Part shown: piece by piece, positions 19,437 to 37,225 of the stretch
Position numbering within the stretch: position 1 is the first letter of the stretch
How the letters are laid out: every line of letters starts with the position of its first letter
Source: CAIKMD01 sp963702925
Lineage (GTDB): Bacteria > Pseudomonadota > Alphaproteobacteria > ATCC43930 > CGMCC-115725
DNA: 64,000 bases
Assembly: GCA_963702925.1 (NCBI GenBank)
Contig: OY969771.1
Span: forward strand, 930,001 to 994,000
Reading direction: 5' to 3'
Made by a program: the position numbers and the translations under genes
The notes under the pieces: model-generated
Told to the model about the DNA's origin: nothing
What the model saw: the letters and a program-made list of their open reading frames with translations, nothing else
Database searches by the model: none

Positions 19437-19907
19437 CTACCAGCGATAATGTGAGAAGGCTTTGTTGGCGTCGGCCATACGATGCGTGTCTTCACGCTTC
19501 TTGACGGCCGAGCCGCGATTGTTGGCGGCATCCATGAGCTCGCCCGAGAGGCGCTCTTCCATGGTGTGCTCGGAGCGGTCGCGCGCGCTGCCGATGATCC
19601 AGCGGATGGCCAAGGCCTGGCCGCGATCGGTGCGCACTTCGACCGGAACCTGATAGGTGGCGCCGCCGACGCGGCGCGAGCGCACTTCGACCGCCGGCCG
19701 CACATTGCCGAGCGCGTCATGGAACATGCGCAGCGGATCCTGCCCCGAACGCTTGGCGATGCGATCGAGCGCACCATAGACGATGCCCTCGGCGACCGAC
19801 TTCTTGCCCTGGTACATGAGACAGTTCATGAACTTGCTCACGACCAGATCGCCGAACTTCGGATCCGGAAGAACCTCACGCTTGACGGCGGCACGACGAC
19901 GCGACAT
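19437..19907 (-). CDS. rpsG: Ribosomal protein S7
   Basis: A 156-residue 30S head assembly protein. It starts MSRRRAAVKREVLPDPKFGD and has KFMNCLMYQGKKSVAEGIVY and a C-terminal RMADANKAFSHYRW. It is second in the str operon, 12 bases after rpsL. Confidence 0.98.
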   Translation of the reverse strand: MSRRRAAVKREVLPDPKFGDLVVSKFMNCLMYQGKKSVAEGIVYGALDRIAKRSGQDPLRMFHDALGNVRPAVEVRSRRVGGATYQVPVEVRTDRGQALAIRWIIGSARDRSEHTMEERLSGELMDAANNRGSAVKKREDTHRMADANKAFSHYRW

Positions 19908-19919
19908 GGCTTCGCCCTC

Positions 19920-20291
<372 letters not shown>

Positions 20292-20485
20292 GCCTGAAAA
20301 ACCCTCGTAAAAACCTGCACTCAAACACGCAAACCGCGCGCGATGCTTGCCGCATCGCCGGCGGTCTTGGGACGTCCCCGGATAAGCGCGCCGTCTCTCA
20401 CGGCGCCGAGCCAAATCGAAAACGAGACCAACAGAGCTGCGTCTAGGTTGGCTACCCTACCGCCAGCCCCCTCGAAAGTGCGCGG

Positions 20486-20514
20486 ATACTACTGGCGGGC
20501 CCCCAGCGCGTCAA
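20486..20514 (-). promoter_or_regulatory. Promoter of the rpsL (str) superoperon
   Basis: On the minus strand TTGACG is followed by exactly 17 bases and TAGTAT. Initiation near 20479 would give a leader of about 190 nt before rpsL. It lies in the 320-base gap between rpoC and rpsL, downstream of the rpoC terminator. No other gene is seen in that gap. Confidence 0.65.
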
Positions 20515-20561
20515 GCGCATCGGGCCACCGCCGCGGGCATTCCCGCGAAAAAGCGGGCACA

Positions 20562-20589
20562 GAAAAAGGGGCCGGAGACCGGCCCCTTT
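20562..20589 (-). terminator. Rho-independent terminator after rpoC
   Basis: A 12-bp perfect stem (AAAAGGGGCCGG / CCGGCCCCTTTT) with a 3-nt loop lies 23 bases past the rpoC stop; read on the minus strand it runs into a T run. It closes the secE-to-rpoC transcription unit and separates it from the str promoter. Confidence 0.88.
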
Positions 20590-20611
20590 TCCGTTCGAAT
20601 ACGGCGCAGCC

Positions 20612-24772
<4,161 letters not shown>

Positions 24773-24818
24773 GAACAAATCCTCTTTCGATAATCCGTGT
24801 GCAAATTGCGAACGCTGA

Positions 24819-28991
<4,173 letters not shown>

Positions 28992-29188
28992 GGATTCTCC
29001 TCATCAGATAATTCGAACGTCCTCGCGCCAACCCTGACCGGTCGGCGGTCTTCTTACTTTGAGACGACGAAAGCCGTCGGGCGCAGCGACGCCGCGCCCC
29101 GGCTTCCAAGTCGGCAAACAGGCCGGTCAACCGCAATTCGCTGATCGCGCTGCCGACCGTCCTGTTCCGACAATGCCACGGCGGGCTA

Positions 29189-29569
29189 TTAAATCGCGAC
29201 TGTCGCACCCGCCTCTTCGAGCTGCTTCTTGATCTTTGCCGCCTCGTCTTTGCCGACACCTTCCTTGACCGGTTTCGGTGCGCCTTCCACGAGATCCTTC
29301 GCCTCTTTCAAGCCGAGACTCGTGATTGCACGCACTTCTTTGATAACATTGATCTTTTTGTCACCGGCAGCGGTCAGGACGACGGTGAATTCCGTCTTTT
29401 CCGCCGCCGCTTCGGCTGCGGCACCGCCGCCTGCCGGACCAGCCGCCGCGACCGCCACGGGCGCCGCCGCGGAGACGCCCCACTTCTCCTCAAGCTTCTT
29501 CGAGAGTTCGGCCGCCTCGATGACGGTGAGGCTGGACAACTCTTCGACCAATTTGTTCAAGTCTGCCAT
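29189..29569 (-). CDS. rplL: Ribosomal protein L7/L12
   Basis: A 126-residue stalk protein. The N-terminal dimer domain MADLNKLVEELSSLTVIEAA is followed by an Ala/Gly hinge and the factor-binding domain (KINVIKEVRAITSLGLKEAK). It lies 48 bases after rplJ. Confidence 0.98.
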   Translation of the reverse strand: MADLNKLVEELSSLTVIEAAELSKKLEEKWGVSAAAPVAVAAAGPAGGGAAAEAAAEKTEFTVVLTAAGDKKINVIKEVRAITSLGLKEAKDLVEGAPKPVKEGVGKDEAAKIKKQLEEAGATVAI

Positions 29570-29617
29570 TTTAGCACTCCTGGGAAATATTCAAGTCGTT
29601 TCGACGATTTAATCGGC

Positions 29618-30130
29618 CTAGCCCGCTTTTCGCGCATAAGCGCCCAGCACCCTCGCCACCTGTCCTCCGGGCGCCTGCAGCACGGCGGCGATCCTTGTCG
29701 CCGGGGTCTGCAGCATGCCCAGAATCTTGGCGCGAAGCTGATCGAGCGATGGCATGGTGGCGAGCGATTTAACGCCCGCCGCGTCGAGTTGCTGTTCGCC
29801 GAGGCCGCCCCCGACGATGGTCAGCTTTTCGTTCTTATTGGCGAACTCGACGGCCACCTTCGCCGCCGCCACCGGGTCCCGCGAGAAAGCAATCGCGGTT
29901 GGACCGGTGAACAGCGACGAGAGTCGCTCGAATTTCGTGCCGGTTAGAGCGATACGGGCGAGCCGGTTCTTCGTCACTTTGAAGCTGGCACCCGCTGCCC
30001 GCATCTGACGCCGCAGGTCGGTCACTTCCGCGACGGTCATACCCGTCTGGTGAGTGACGACGACACATGCGATGTCGGATAGCTGTTCATGCAGCGATGT
30101 GACCAGGGCCTCTTTGTGTGACCGGTCCAC
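29618..30130 (-). CDS. rplJ: Ribosomal protein L10 (GTG start)
   Basis: A 170-residue stalk base protein that binds L7/L12 dimers. I placed the start at GTG 30130 (VDRSHKEALVTSLHEQLSDI), because GGAG lies seven bases upstream and this matches L10 N-termini; sequence further upstream in the frame is leader RNA. L10 with L12 often autoregulates by binding its own leader. Confidence 0.93.
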   Translation of the reverse strand: MDRSHKEALVTSLHEQLSDIACVVVTHQTGMTVAEVTDLRRQMRAAGASFKVTKNRLARIALTGTKFERLSSLFTGPTAIAFSRDPVAAAKVAVEFANKNEKLTIVGGGLGEQQLDAAGVKSLATMPSLDQLRAKILGMLQTPATRIAAVLQAPGGQVARVLGAYARKAG

Positions 30131-30439
30131 GCTTCGTCTCCGACCTAATGATCCGCCGACGGTCCCGCAGGATCCGACAGCGCATCGGTTGCACGAGGGC
30201 GACCGGATCATCCGACCGCCCGGTTCGCCTGTCCCAGAAGTGCCCGCCGCCAAACGCGGAAGGCGACCCCGTCTCATGCTGGCGCCCGTCTGGCTTGCGC
30301 CTTGGGACCTTAGGCCGGAAGATTCCGGCACCGGCAATCTTGGACAGGACGGGATGGTTCCCCACCCCGCTACCCCGCCGCGCCCGTTATGGGATCGGCG
30401 GTATCACGCCGCTGCCTTCCGCGCGGAAGGCAGCGGAAA
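30131..30439 (-). promoter_or_regulatory. rplA-rplJ intergenic leader, probable L10 autoregulatory region
   Basis: A 309-base gap with no gene separates rplA from rplJ. In many bacteria this interval carries the L10 leader that binds the L10-L12 complex. Position and length fit. I could not draw the conserved kink-turn with certainty, so the RNA structure is inferred from context. Confidence 0.4.
30409..30436. repeat. 28-bp perfect palindrome just after rplA
   Basis: Two 14-base arms (CCGCTGCCTTCCGC and its complement) meet with no spacer, three bases beyond the rplA stop. In RNA it would form a strong hairpin with a tight loop. No U run follows on the minus strand, so it looks like an attenuator, RNase site or mRNA barrier rather than a full terminator. 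Confidence 0.7.
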
Positions 30440-31153
30440 TCAGTTTTGCGGCCCGGCCTCGCCGCCGACGCTCGTCAGATCGAGCTTCAAGCCGGGACCC
30501 ATCGTGGTCGACAGGCTGACCCGCTTGATGAAGGCGCCTTTGACGCCAGCCGGCCGGGCGCGGCTCACCGCGCCGACAAAAGCCTTGAGGTTTTCGACCA
30601 GCGCGCTTTCGCTGAAGCTCGCCTTCCCGACGCCGGCCTGGACGATGCCAGCCTTCTCGGTCCGGTATTCGACCTGGCCGCCTTTGGCTGCCTTGACCGC
30701 TTCGGCGACATTCGCTGTGACGGTGCCGAGCTTCGGGTTCGGCATCAGGCCGCGGGGACCGAGCACTTTGCCGAGCTTGCCGACGACGGCCATCATGTCC
30801 GGGGTCGCGATGCAGCGGTCGAAATCGAGCTGGCCGGCATTGACCTTCTCTGCCAGGTCCTCGGCGCCGACGATATCGGCGCCCGCCGCCTGGGCTTCCT
30901 TGGCGCGCTCGCCCTTGGCGAACACGGCGACGCGCAGCGTCTTGCCGGTGCCGTTGGGCAGCTGGACCGTGCCGCGGATATTCTGCTCCGATTTGCGCGG
31001 ATCGACGTTGAGATTGACCGAGACCTCGACGGTCTCGTCGAATTTCGCGCTGGCGCGTTCCTTGACGAGCTTCACCGCCTGGACCGCCTCGTAAAAGGCG
31101 GTGCGATCGATGCCCTCATAGCCTTTGACCAGCCGCTTGCCTTTTTGCGCCAT
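30440..31153 (-). CDS. rplA: Ribosomal protein L1
   Basis: A 237-residue protein of the L1 stalk. It has FDRCIATPDMMAVVGKLGKV and GPRGLMPNPKLGTVT. It is three bases from the rplK stop and is probably autoregulated with rplK. Confidence 0.98.
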   Translation of the reverse strand: MAQKGKRLVKGYEGIDRTAFYEAVQAVKLVKERASAKFDETVEVSVNLNVDPRKSEQNIRGTVQLPNGTGKTLRVAVFAKGERAKEAQAAGADIVGAEDLAEKVNAGQLDFDRCIATPDMMAVVGKLGKVLGPRGLMPNPKLGTVTANVAEAVKAAKGGQVEYRTEKAGIVQAGVGKASFSESALVENLKAFVGAVSRARPAGVKGAFIKRVSLSTTMGPGLKLDLTSVGGEAGPQN

Positions 31154-31156
31154 CGT

Positions 31157-31585
31157 CTACTCCACTACTTCCAGGCCCATGGAACGGGCCGAGCCGACCA
31201 GCATGTTGCAGGCGCCATTCATGTCCTTGGCGTTGAGATCGACCATCTTCTTCTCGGCGATCTCGCGGATCTGCGCCATCGTCACCTTGCCGACCGTGCC
31301 CTTGCCGGGCGTTTGCGAGCCCTTTTCGATCCCCGCCGCCTTCAACAGGAAATAGGAATTGGGCGGCGTCTTGGTGACGAAAGTGAAGCTGCGATCCGCA
31401 TAGGCCGTGATGACGACTGGGATCGGCATGCCGGGCTCGAGCTTTTGGGTCTGCGCGTTGAACGCCTTGCAGAATTCCATGATGTTGAGGCCGCGCTGAC
31501 CCAGCGCCGGCCCGATCGGCGGCGACGGATTGGCCTTCCCGGCCGGGACCTGCAGCTTGATGAATCCGACGATTTTCTTGGCCAT
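31157..31585 (-). CDS. rplK: Ribosomal protein L11
   Basis: A 142-residue protein of the GTPase-associated centre. PAGKANPSPPIGPALGQRGL carries the N-terminal prolines, and the C-terminal rRNA-binding domain ends MNGACNMLVGSARSMGLEVV. Confidence 0.98.
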   Translation of the reverse strand: MAKKIVGFIKLQVPAGKANPSPPIGPALGQRGLNIMEFCKAFNAQTQKLEPGMPIPVVITAYADRSFTFVTKTPPNSYFLLKAAGIEKGSQTPGKGTVGKVTMAQIREIAEKKMVDLNAKDMNGACNMLVGSARSMGLEVVE

Positions 31586-31602
31586 ACCCTAAACCCTTGC
31601 CG

Positions 31603-32133
31603 TCAAACTTTTTCGACTTGCGAGTATTCGAGCTCGACGGGCGTTGCCCGGCCGAAGATCGAAACCGCCACTTTGAGCCGCGCCTTCTCCTCGTCGACTT
31701 CCTCGACCAGGCCGTTGAACGAGGTGAAGGGGCCGTCGCAAACCCGGACCTGCTCGCCGATCTCGAAGGTGATCGAGGGCTTCGGCCGCTCGATGCCTTC
31801 CTGGACCTGCTTCATGATACGGGTCGCCTCGGTCTCGGTGATCGGCGCGGGCTTGCCCTTGCCGCCGAGAAAGCCGGTCACCTTCGGCGTGTTCTTGACC
31901 AGATGCCAAGTCTCGTCGGTGAGATCCATCTTCACCAGCACATAGCCGGGGAAGAATTTGCGCTCCGCGCTGACCTTCGAGCCGCGCTTCACCTCGACGA
32001 CTTCTTCGGTCGGCACAAGCACTTCCTCGAATTTCTCGCCGAGGCCCTTTTGCTGCGCCTGCTCGCGAATCGACTGCGCGACCTTCTTCTCGAAGCCGGA
32101 GTAAACATGGATCACATACCAGCGCGCCGTCAT
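31603..32133 (-). CDS. nusG: Transcription antitermination factor NusG
   Basis: A 176-residue factor. The ATG at 32133 gives MTARWYVIHVYSGFEKKVAQ. The NGN domain (FFPGYVLVKMDL) is followed by a KOW domain (GEQVRVCDGPFTSFNGLVEE). It couples RNA polymerase to Rho or S10/ribosomes. It is four bases after secE. Confidence 0.97.
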   Translation of the reverse strand: MTARWYVIHVYSGFEKKVAQSIREQAQQKGLGEKFEEVLVPTEEVVEVKRGSKVSAERKFFPGYVLVKMDLTDETWHLVKNTPKVTGFLGGKGKPAPITETEATRIMKQVQEGIERPKPSITFEIGEQVRVCDGPFTSFNGLVEEVDEEKARLKVAVSIFGRATPVELEYSQVEKV

Positions 32134-32137
32134 CACT

Positions 32138-32338
32138 TCAGCTTCCAATTCCCAAGACAAATTGCACGCCACGGGCGAGAATTTCATCGACCATGAAGAA
32201 GAACGCCGCAGCCACAATCACCATGGCGAAGACCATGGCGGTGGTCACGGTTGTCTCCTTGCGGCTCGGCCAGGTAACACGACCAACTTCCTGGCGGACC
32301 TGCCGCAGAAACTCGAGCGGGGTGGTTTTTGCCATCAT
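32138..32338 (-). CDS. secE: SecE translocase subunit
   Basis: A 66-residue, single-helix form of SecE as in most non-enteric bacteria. The amphipathic EFLRQVRQEVGRVTWPSRKE is the signature, followed by one membrane helix. It partners SecY. It lies between tRNA-Trp and nusG, the classical arrangement. An ATG one codon downstream (MAKTTP) is equally possible. Confidence 0.96.
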   Translation of the reverse strand: MMAKTTPLEFLRQVRQEVGRVTWPSRKETTVTTAMVFAMVIVAAAFFFMVDEILARGVQFVLGIGS

Positions 32339-32402
32339 TAACCGTTGGGGAAGGCGCAGTATATAGCGCCCTTCTCAGAACATTTCCAGCCCTAAGCGTA
32401 AG

Positions 32403-32478
32403 TGGCAGGAGTGGAGGGGCTCGAACCCCCAACCCCCGGTTTTGGAGACCGGTGCTCTACCAATTGAGCTACACTCCT
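32403..32478 (-). tRNA. tRNA-Trp (CCA)
   Basis: A 76-nt cloverleaf including an encoded CCA. The acceptor AGGAGTG pairs with CACTCCT, the D arm is GCTC/GAGC, the anticodon loop CTCCAAA gives CCA, and the T loop is TTCGAGC. It lies immediately upstream of secE, probably in the same transcript. Confidence 0.97.
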
Positions 32479-32545
32479 ATCAAGCACCTCGCAAACCGCG
32501 CCGATGCGCGGCGGCCTGCCGGAAATCGGCCGCGAAGGGGCTAGT

Positions 32546-32575
32546 GTTCTAGGTGCGAGCGCGGGACCGCGTCAA
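32546..32575 (-). promoter_or_regulatory. Promoter of tRNA-Trp and secE-nusG
   Basis: On the minus strand TTGACG, an 18-base spacer and TAGAAC precede tRNA-Trp by about 60 bases. The position fits initiation for tRNA-Trp-secE-nusG and possibly the downstream ribosomal and polymerase genes. Confidence 0.55.
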
Positions 32576-32649
32576 TCTTAATCCCATGGGCTTGGGCCCA
32601 AGGGCGGCCCTTCCGGAGGGCATCCTTATGGTCGGCGCTAGGTCCAGGG

Positions 32650-33285
32650 CTAGAAGGAAAGCGGCAAACCGTAGGTCAGCATCAGGTCGTTTTCGCCCGG
32701 ATTGCGGCGGTGGATGTCGGCATTGGAAATATGGCCGAAGCGCAGGCCGAGCCGCGAGCGGTTGGCGAACTGATAGGAGGCCGCGAGCGAGAGGCGAAAC
32801 TGGAAGGTGCCGCCCAGATCTTCGTCATTGCCGCCGCCGTGACGCCAGGCGCCCAGACCGGCCAAGGGCGTGATGATCACCGGCCCGAGGGCGAAATCGC
32901 TGTAGAACGCGGCATAGATCATCCCGCCGCCATGCAGATCGCCGATCACGCCGACCGCCGGGCCGACGAAGAACAGCTTTTTGCCGTAGCGAAACTCGAC
33001 ATCGGCGCCGGCGGTTTCGTTGCGATGGGCATTGCCGATGATGTCGTAGACGCCGCCGCCGACCTCGATGAAGCTCGACGTGTCGGTGAGCAGCTCCATC
33101 GGGCCGAGCCGCAGCCCCTCATCCGGCGCGGGTTGCGCGGCGGCGGGAAGGACCCTGAGCCCGTAAAGAGCGATGCCGACCAAAAGAGCGGAAAAAGTGG
33201 CCGACAGGCCGCGCGATACCGCGCCCCGCGGTGATTTCCGGCCTGCCATCGCCAGCCGCTCGGGCCCGCGCTTGAAGCGACCCAT
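32650..33285 (-). CDS. PagL-like lipid A 3-O-deacylase (acyloxyacyl hydrolase family)
   Basis: A 211-residue outer-membrane protein with an N-terminal signal region (hydrophobic about residues 30-50, ending AAAQ). The C-terminal GHISNADIHRRNPGEND matches the PagL active site: His185 and Ser187, with Glu198 as the likely third residue. The family removes the 3-linked acyl chain of lipid A, which alters envelope charge and immune recognition. A later ATG at 33249 would shorten the N-terminus, but the GGGGGA before 33285 supports the longer start. It lies between tuf copy 2 and tRNA-Trp, an unusual place, and seems unrelated to translation. Confidence 0.75.
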   Translation of the reverse strand: MGRFKRGPERLAMAGRKSPRGAVSRGLSATFSALLVGIALYGLRVLPAAAQPAPDEGLRLGPMELLTDTSSFIEVGGGVYDIIGNAHRNETAGADVEFRYGKKLFFVGPAVGVIGDLHGGGMIYAAFYSDFALGPVIITPLAGLGAWRHGGGNDEDLGGTFQFRLSLAASYQFANRSRLGLRFGHISNADIHRRNPGENDLMLTYGLPLSF

Positions 33286-33382
33286 GGATCCCCCGATCGA
33301 TCAGCGCCGCGAAGTATACGCGACACTTGATCTCCCCGACGACAAAGTATCGTCAGTCTCAAGGATTTTCGTCAAGCGCCGG

Positions 33383-33411
33383 TAAACGCTGGGGGCTTTT
33401 CAGCACCCAAC
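33383..33411 (-). terminator. Possible terminator after tuf copy 2
   Basis: On the minus strand an 11-bp stem with one mismatch and a GAAA loop lies about 25 bases past the tuf stop, followed by only TTT. It may stop or slow transcription between tuf and the deacylase gene. Confidence 0.4.
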
Positions 33412-33435
33412 GCCCCGAGCCGCGCAACAGCGCCC

Positions 33436-34626
<1,191 letters not shown>

Positions 34627-34666
34627 GATGAGTTTCCTGTCGCTACAAGAACCTGCGCGCGAGCGC

Positions 34667-34740
<74 letters not shown>

Positions 34741-34826
34741 CACTTCACGCCCGCGAACCAAAGCCCGCTCCGATGTTGCCGCCGCCCAATCTCGAATCTC
34801 CCCCTTGAACATCCTTAGGCCGGAGG

Positions 34827-34912
<86 letters not shown>

Positions 34913-34934
34913 CGAGGCCTTGAGCAGCGGGCGG

Positions 34935-34963
34935 GTGATACGGGATTGGGCACGCCATGTCAA
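34935..34963 (-). promoter_or_regulatory. Promoter of tRNA-Tyr, tRNA-Gly and tuf
   Basis: On the minus strand there is a consensus TTGACA, a 17-base spacer and TATCAC, 23 bases ahead of tRNA-Tyr. It is the strongest sigma-70 match in the window. Confidence 0.75.
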
Positions 34964-35109
34964 CGCGTTGTGGGCAATGCGCGTTACGCGGCGCAGCGGC
35001 GTTTCGACATGAAATTTCGCGACGGATTTGCTCTACTGGCAGGGCCAAGCGAAACGCCACGGACAAACCCCAAGGACAAACAAACGACAAAGGCGAGGAG
35101 CGAAATGCC

Positions 35110-35670
35110 ATGAGTCGATTTCCCGAGATATCTCCCAACGAATACACCGAGGAACAGAACGAGCTGGCGCAGAAGGTCGCATCATCGCGCGGCGGCATGC
35201 GCGGGCCGTTCACGCCTGCCTTGCACAGCCCCGGCGTGTTGCGCGCGATCGAAGCGACCGGCGCCTATGTTCGCTTTCACAATTCGCTCTCCGAGGATTT
35301 GAAGGAGCTGGCAACCCTGGTGGTCGGCAGTTTCTGGGGCGCGCAATACGAGTGGTATGCCCATGCGCGCCTCGCGCTCAAAGCCGGCCTCGATCCTGCC
35401 ATCGTCGAGGCGATCCGCAAGGGCGAGGCGCCGGAAAAGCTCACCCCGGCCCAGGCGGCGATCTACAATTTCTGCATCGAGCTGAACGGCACGCATCATG
35501 TCCGCGACGAAACCTTCAACGCCGTCGCCTCGCGCTTCGGCACGCGCGGCGTCATGGATCTGATCGGCATTTGCGGCCATTACAGCATGATCTCGATGAT
35601 CCTGAACGTCGCCCAAGTGCCGACGCCCGACGGCACCATGCCGCTGAAGCCGCACAAGCGCGGCAAGTAA
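35110..35670 (+). CDS. Carboxymuconolactone decarboxylase (CMD/AhpD-like) family protein
   Basis: A 186-residue all-helical protein. The middle motif QYEWYAHARLALKAGL matches the CMD branch in which the AhpD cysteine pair is absent but the histidine is kept, so peroxidase-type CxxC chemistry is unlikely. The ATG at 35110 gives MSRFPEISPNEYTEEQ, with GAGGAG upstream. It lies ten bases ahead of rlmB, but a functional link is not evident. The substrate is unknown. Confidence 0.75.
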   Translation: MSRFPEISPNEYTEEQNELAQKVASSRGGMRGPFTPALHSPGVLRAIEATGAYVRFHNSLSEDLKELATLVVGSFWGAQYEWYAHARLALKAGLDPAIVEAIRKGEAPEKLTPAQAAIYNFCIELNGTHHVRDETFNAVASRFGTRGVMDLIGICGHYSMISMILNVAQVPTPDGTMPLKPHKRGK

Positions 35671-35680
35671 CCGACACGCG

Positions 35681-36484
35681 ATGCCGCCGCGCCGCGCCGC
35701 GCCCCACAAGCGACCGACCGAGAGACAGTCCGGATCGTCCCAGAACACGCAGTGGATTTACGGCCGTCACGCGGCGGCCGCGGCGCTCGACAATCCGGTA
35801 CGGCGATGCCGGCGCATCGCGTGCTTGCGCGAGAGCGCAGGCGAGGTCGCGGCGCTATTGGCGCAAGCGCGCGCTGCGATGAAACCCGCGGTCCCGGAAA
35901 TTCTCGATCGCCGCGCGCTCGAGGCGCTGTTGCCGGCGGGCGCGGTACACCAGGGCATCGCGCTCGAGGCCGACAAGCTCGACGACATCGATCTCGATTC
36001 CGTGCTCGACGCGATCCCAGCGGAAGGCGCGCCTCACATCTTGGTGCTGCTCGACCAGGTCACCGATCCGCACAATGTCGGCGCGATCTTGCGTTCGGCC
36101 GCGGCTTTCGCCGCCTTGGCAGTGATCATTCCCGAACACGGCGCGCCGCAAATCACCGGCACCCTTGCCAAAGCGGCATCGGGCGCGATCGAGGCCGTGC
36201 CGCTTGTCCGCGTGACCAATCTTTCGCGCTCTTTGGAGCGCATCAAGGAAGCGGGGTTCTGGTGCGTCGGGCTCGACAGCGACGCGCGCGACGGGCTGAC
36301 GACGCTCGATCTGCCCGAGCGGATTGCGCTGGTGCTGGGCGCCGAAGGGTCGGGGTTAAGACGGCTGGTGCGCGAGCATTGCGATTACCTCGCCTGCCTG
36401 CCGACGCGCGGCGCGCTTCATTCGCTGAACGTCTCCAACGCCGCGGCGGTCGCGCTTTACGCGCTCACTCAACGGAGCAAGTGA
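35681..36484 (+). CDS. rlmB: 23S rRNA (guanosine-2'-O)-methyltransferase RlmB (TrmH/SpoU family)
   Basis: A 267-residue protein. The N-terminal substrate-binding domain (WIYGRHAAAAAL) is followed by a SPOUT knot with the three motifs LDQVTDPHNVGAILRSAAAF, LGAEGSGL and LNVSNAAAVALY. RlmB methylates G2251 of 23S rRNA. Other TrmH-family targets cannot be fully excluded. Its last 16 bases overlap a convergent small gene. Confidence 0.88.
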   Translation: MPPRRAAPHKRPTERQSGSSQNTQWIYGRHAAAAALDNPVRRCRRIACLRESAGEVAALLAQARAAMKPAVPEILDRRALEALLPAGAVHQGIALEADKLDDIDLDSVLDAIPAEGAPHILVLLDQVTDPHNVGAILRSAAAFAALAVIIPEHGAPQITGTLAKAASGAIEAVPLVRVTNLSRSLERIKEAGFWCVGLDSDARDGLTTLDLPERIALVLGAEGSGLRRLVREHCDYLACLPTRGALHSLNVSNAAAVALYALTQRSK

Positions 36485-36621
36485 GGCCAGAGACCGGCGG
36501 CACCGATGACGATGAGATAGACCGCGACGATGTAGTTGAGCAGCCGCGGAATCAGCAGAATGAGAAAGCCGCTCACGAGAGCCGCCAAAGGCGGAACCAG
36601 GACAAGGTTGATGGTCACCAT
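36469..36621 (-). CDS. Small DUF3096-like membrane protein
   Basis: A 50-residue protein with two hydrophobic stretches. The ILLIPRLLNYIVAVYLIVIG core matches the DUF3096 pattern (glycine, then I-L-I-x-P-x-L-L-N-Y-I-V-A-x-Y-L-I). The ATG at 36621 follows AAGAGG at good spacing. The 3' end overlaps rlmB by 16 bases tail to tail. The function is unknown. Confidence 0.75.
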   Translation of the reverse strand: MVTINLVLVPPLAALVSGFLILLIPRLLNYIVAVYLIVIGAAGLWPHLLR

Positions 36622-36789
36622 GACAAACCTCTTCTCGCCTGGCGCCGGGGAAAAGGCGACGCCGGCCTAGGGAACGCTTTACGCGCCGGTTGATTTCCGA
36701 AAACTTCTGGGCGGATTCAAGGAAATTCGGTGTCGCCGCGCGGGGGGCCCGCCAGCACGGGGGATCAAGCTGTTTCGATCGGGCGTCGA

Positions 36790-37038
36790 TTATCGGACGC
36801 AGGTAAAGGTGGCAAAAACATCGCCGGTCATGCCGCTTCCCTGCGGGACGGCGTTCCGGCCGTATTTCTGGCAGGAAGCTTGCGCCGCGGCGGCCGCTTG
36901 CGCCGGCGTAACGGTTCCGGGGTTGTAGCGCACGACCACACCCTCCGGGGAAGCGTTGAGCAGCACGGGCTGGGAGGCACAGCCGCCGAGCGCGGCCAGG
37001 ATCGAGCCGGAAATCAAAAGCGTACGCAACCGCAGCAT
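36790..37038 (-). CDS. Small lipoprotein of unknown function
   Basis: An 82-residue protein. The signal peptide ends in lipobox LGGC, with Cys20 as the lipidated residue. The mature part is Ala-rich and has two further cysteines (SCQKYG and FTC near the end), which could form a disulfide. I do not recognise the family beyond small envelope lipoproteins. The open frame extends further upstream, but only this start gives a signal peptide. Confidence 0.6.
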   Translation of the reverse strand: MLRLRTLLISGSILAALGGCASQPVLLNASPEGVVVRYNPGTVTPAQAAAAAQASCQKYGRNAVPQGSGMTGDVFATFTCVR

Positions 37039-37225
37039 CGCAGGACAATTACGTCCGCGACCGCGCGCGTCAATCGCGAGTTTCGCGCGCGAACTTGGAT
37101 CGGAGGAGCGGGATGTACTCGCCGCGCCAAAGTGCCGCGATGGCCGCGTCGATCGCGCAATCATGCCTATGGGAAGATGCCGCGACCAACTCGTCGACAG
37201 CGCACCGAACGGGACGCGTGATCGG

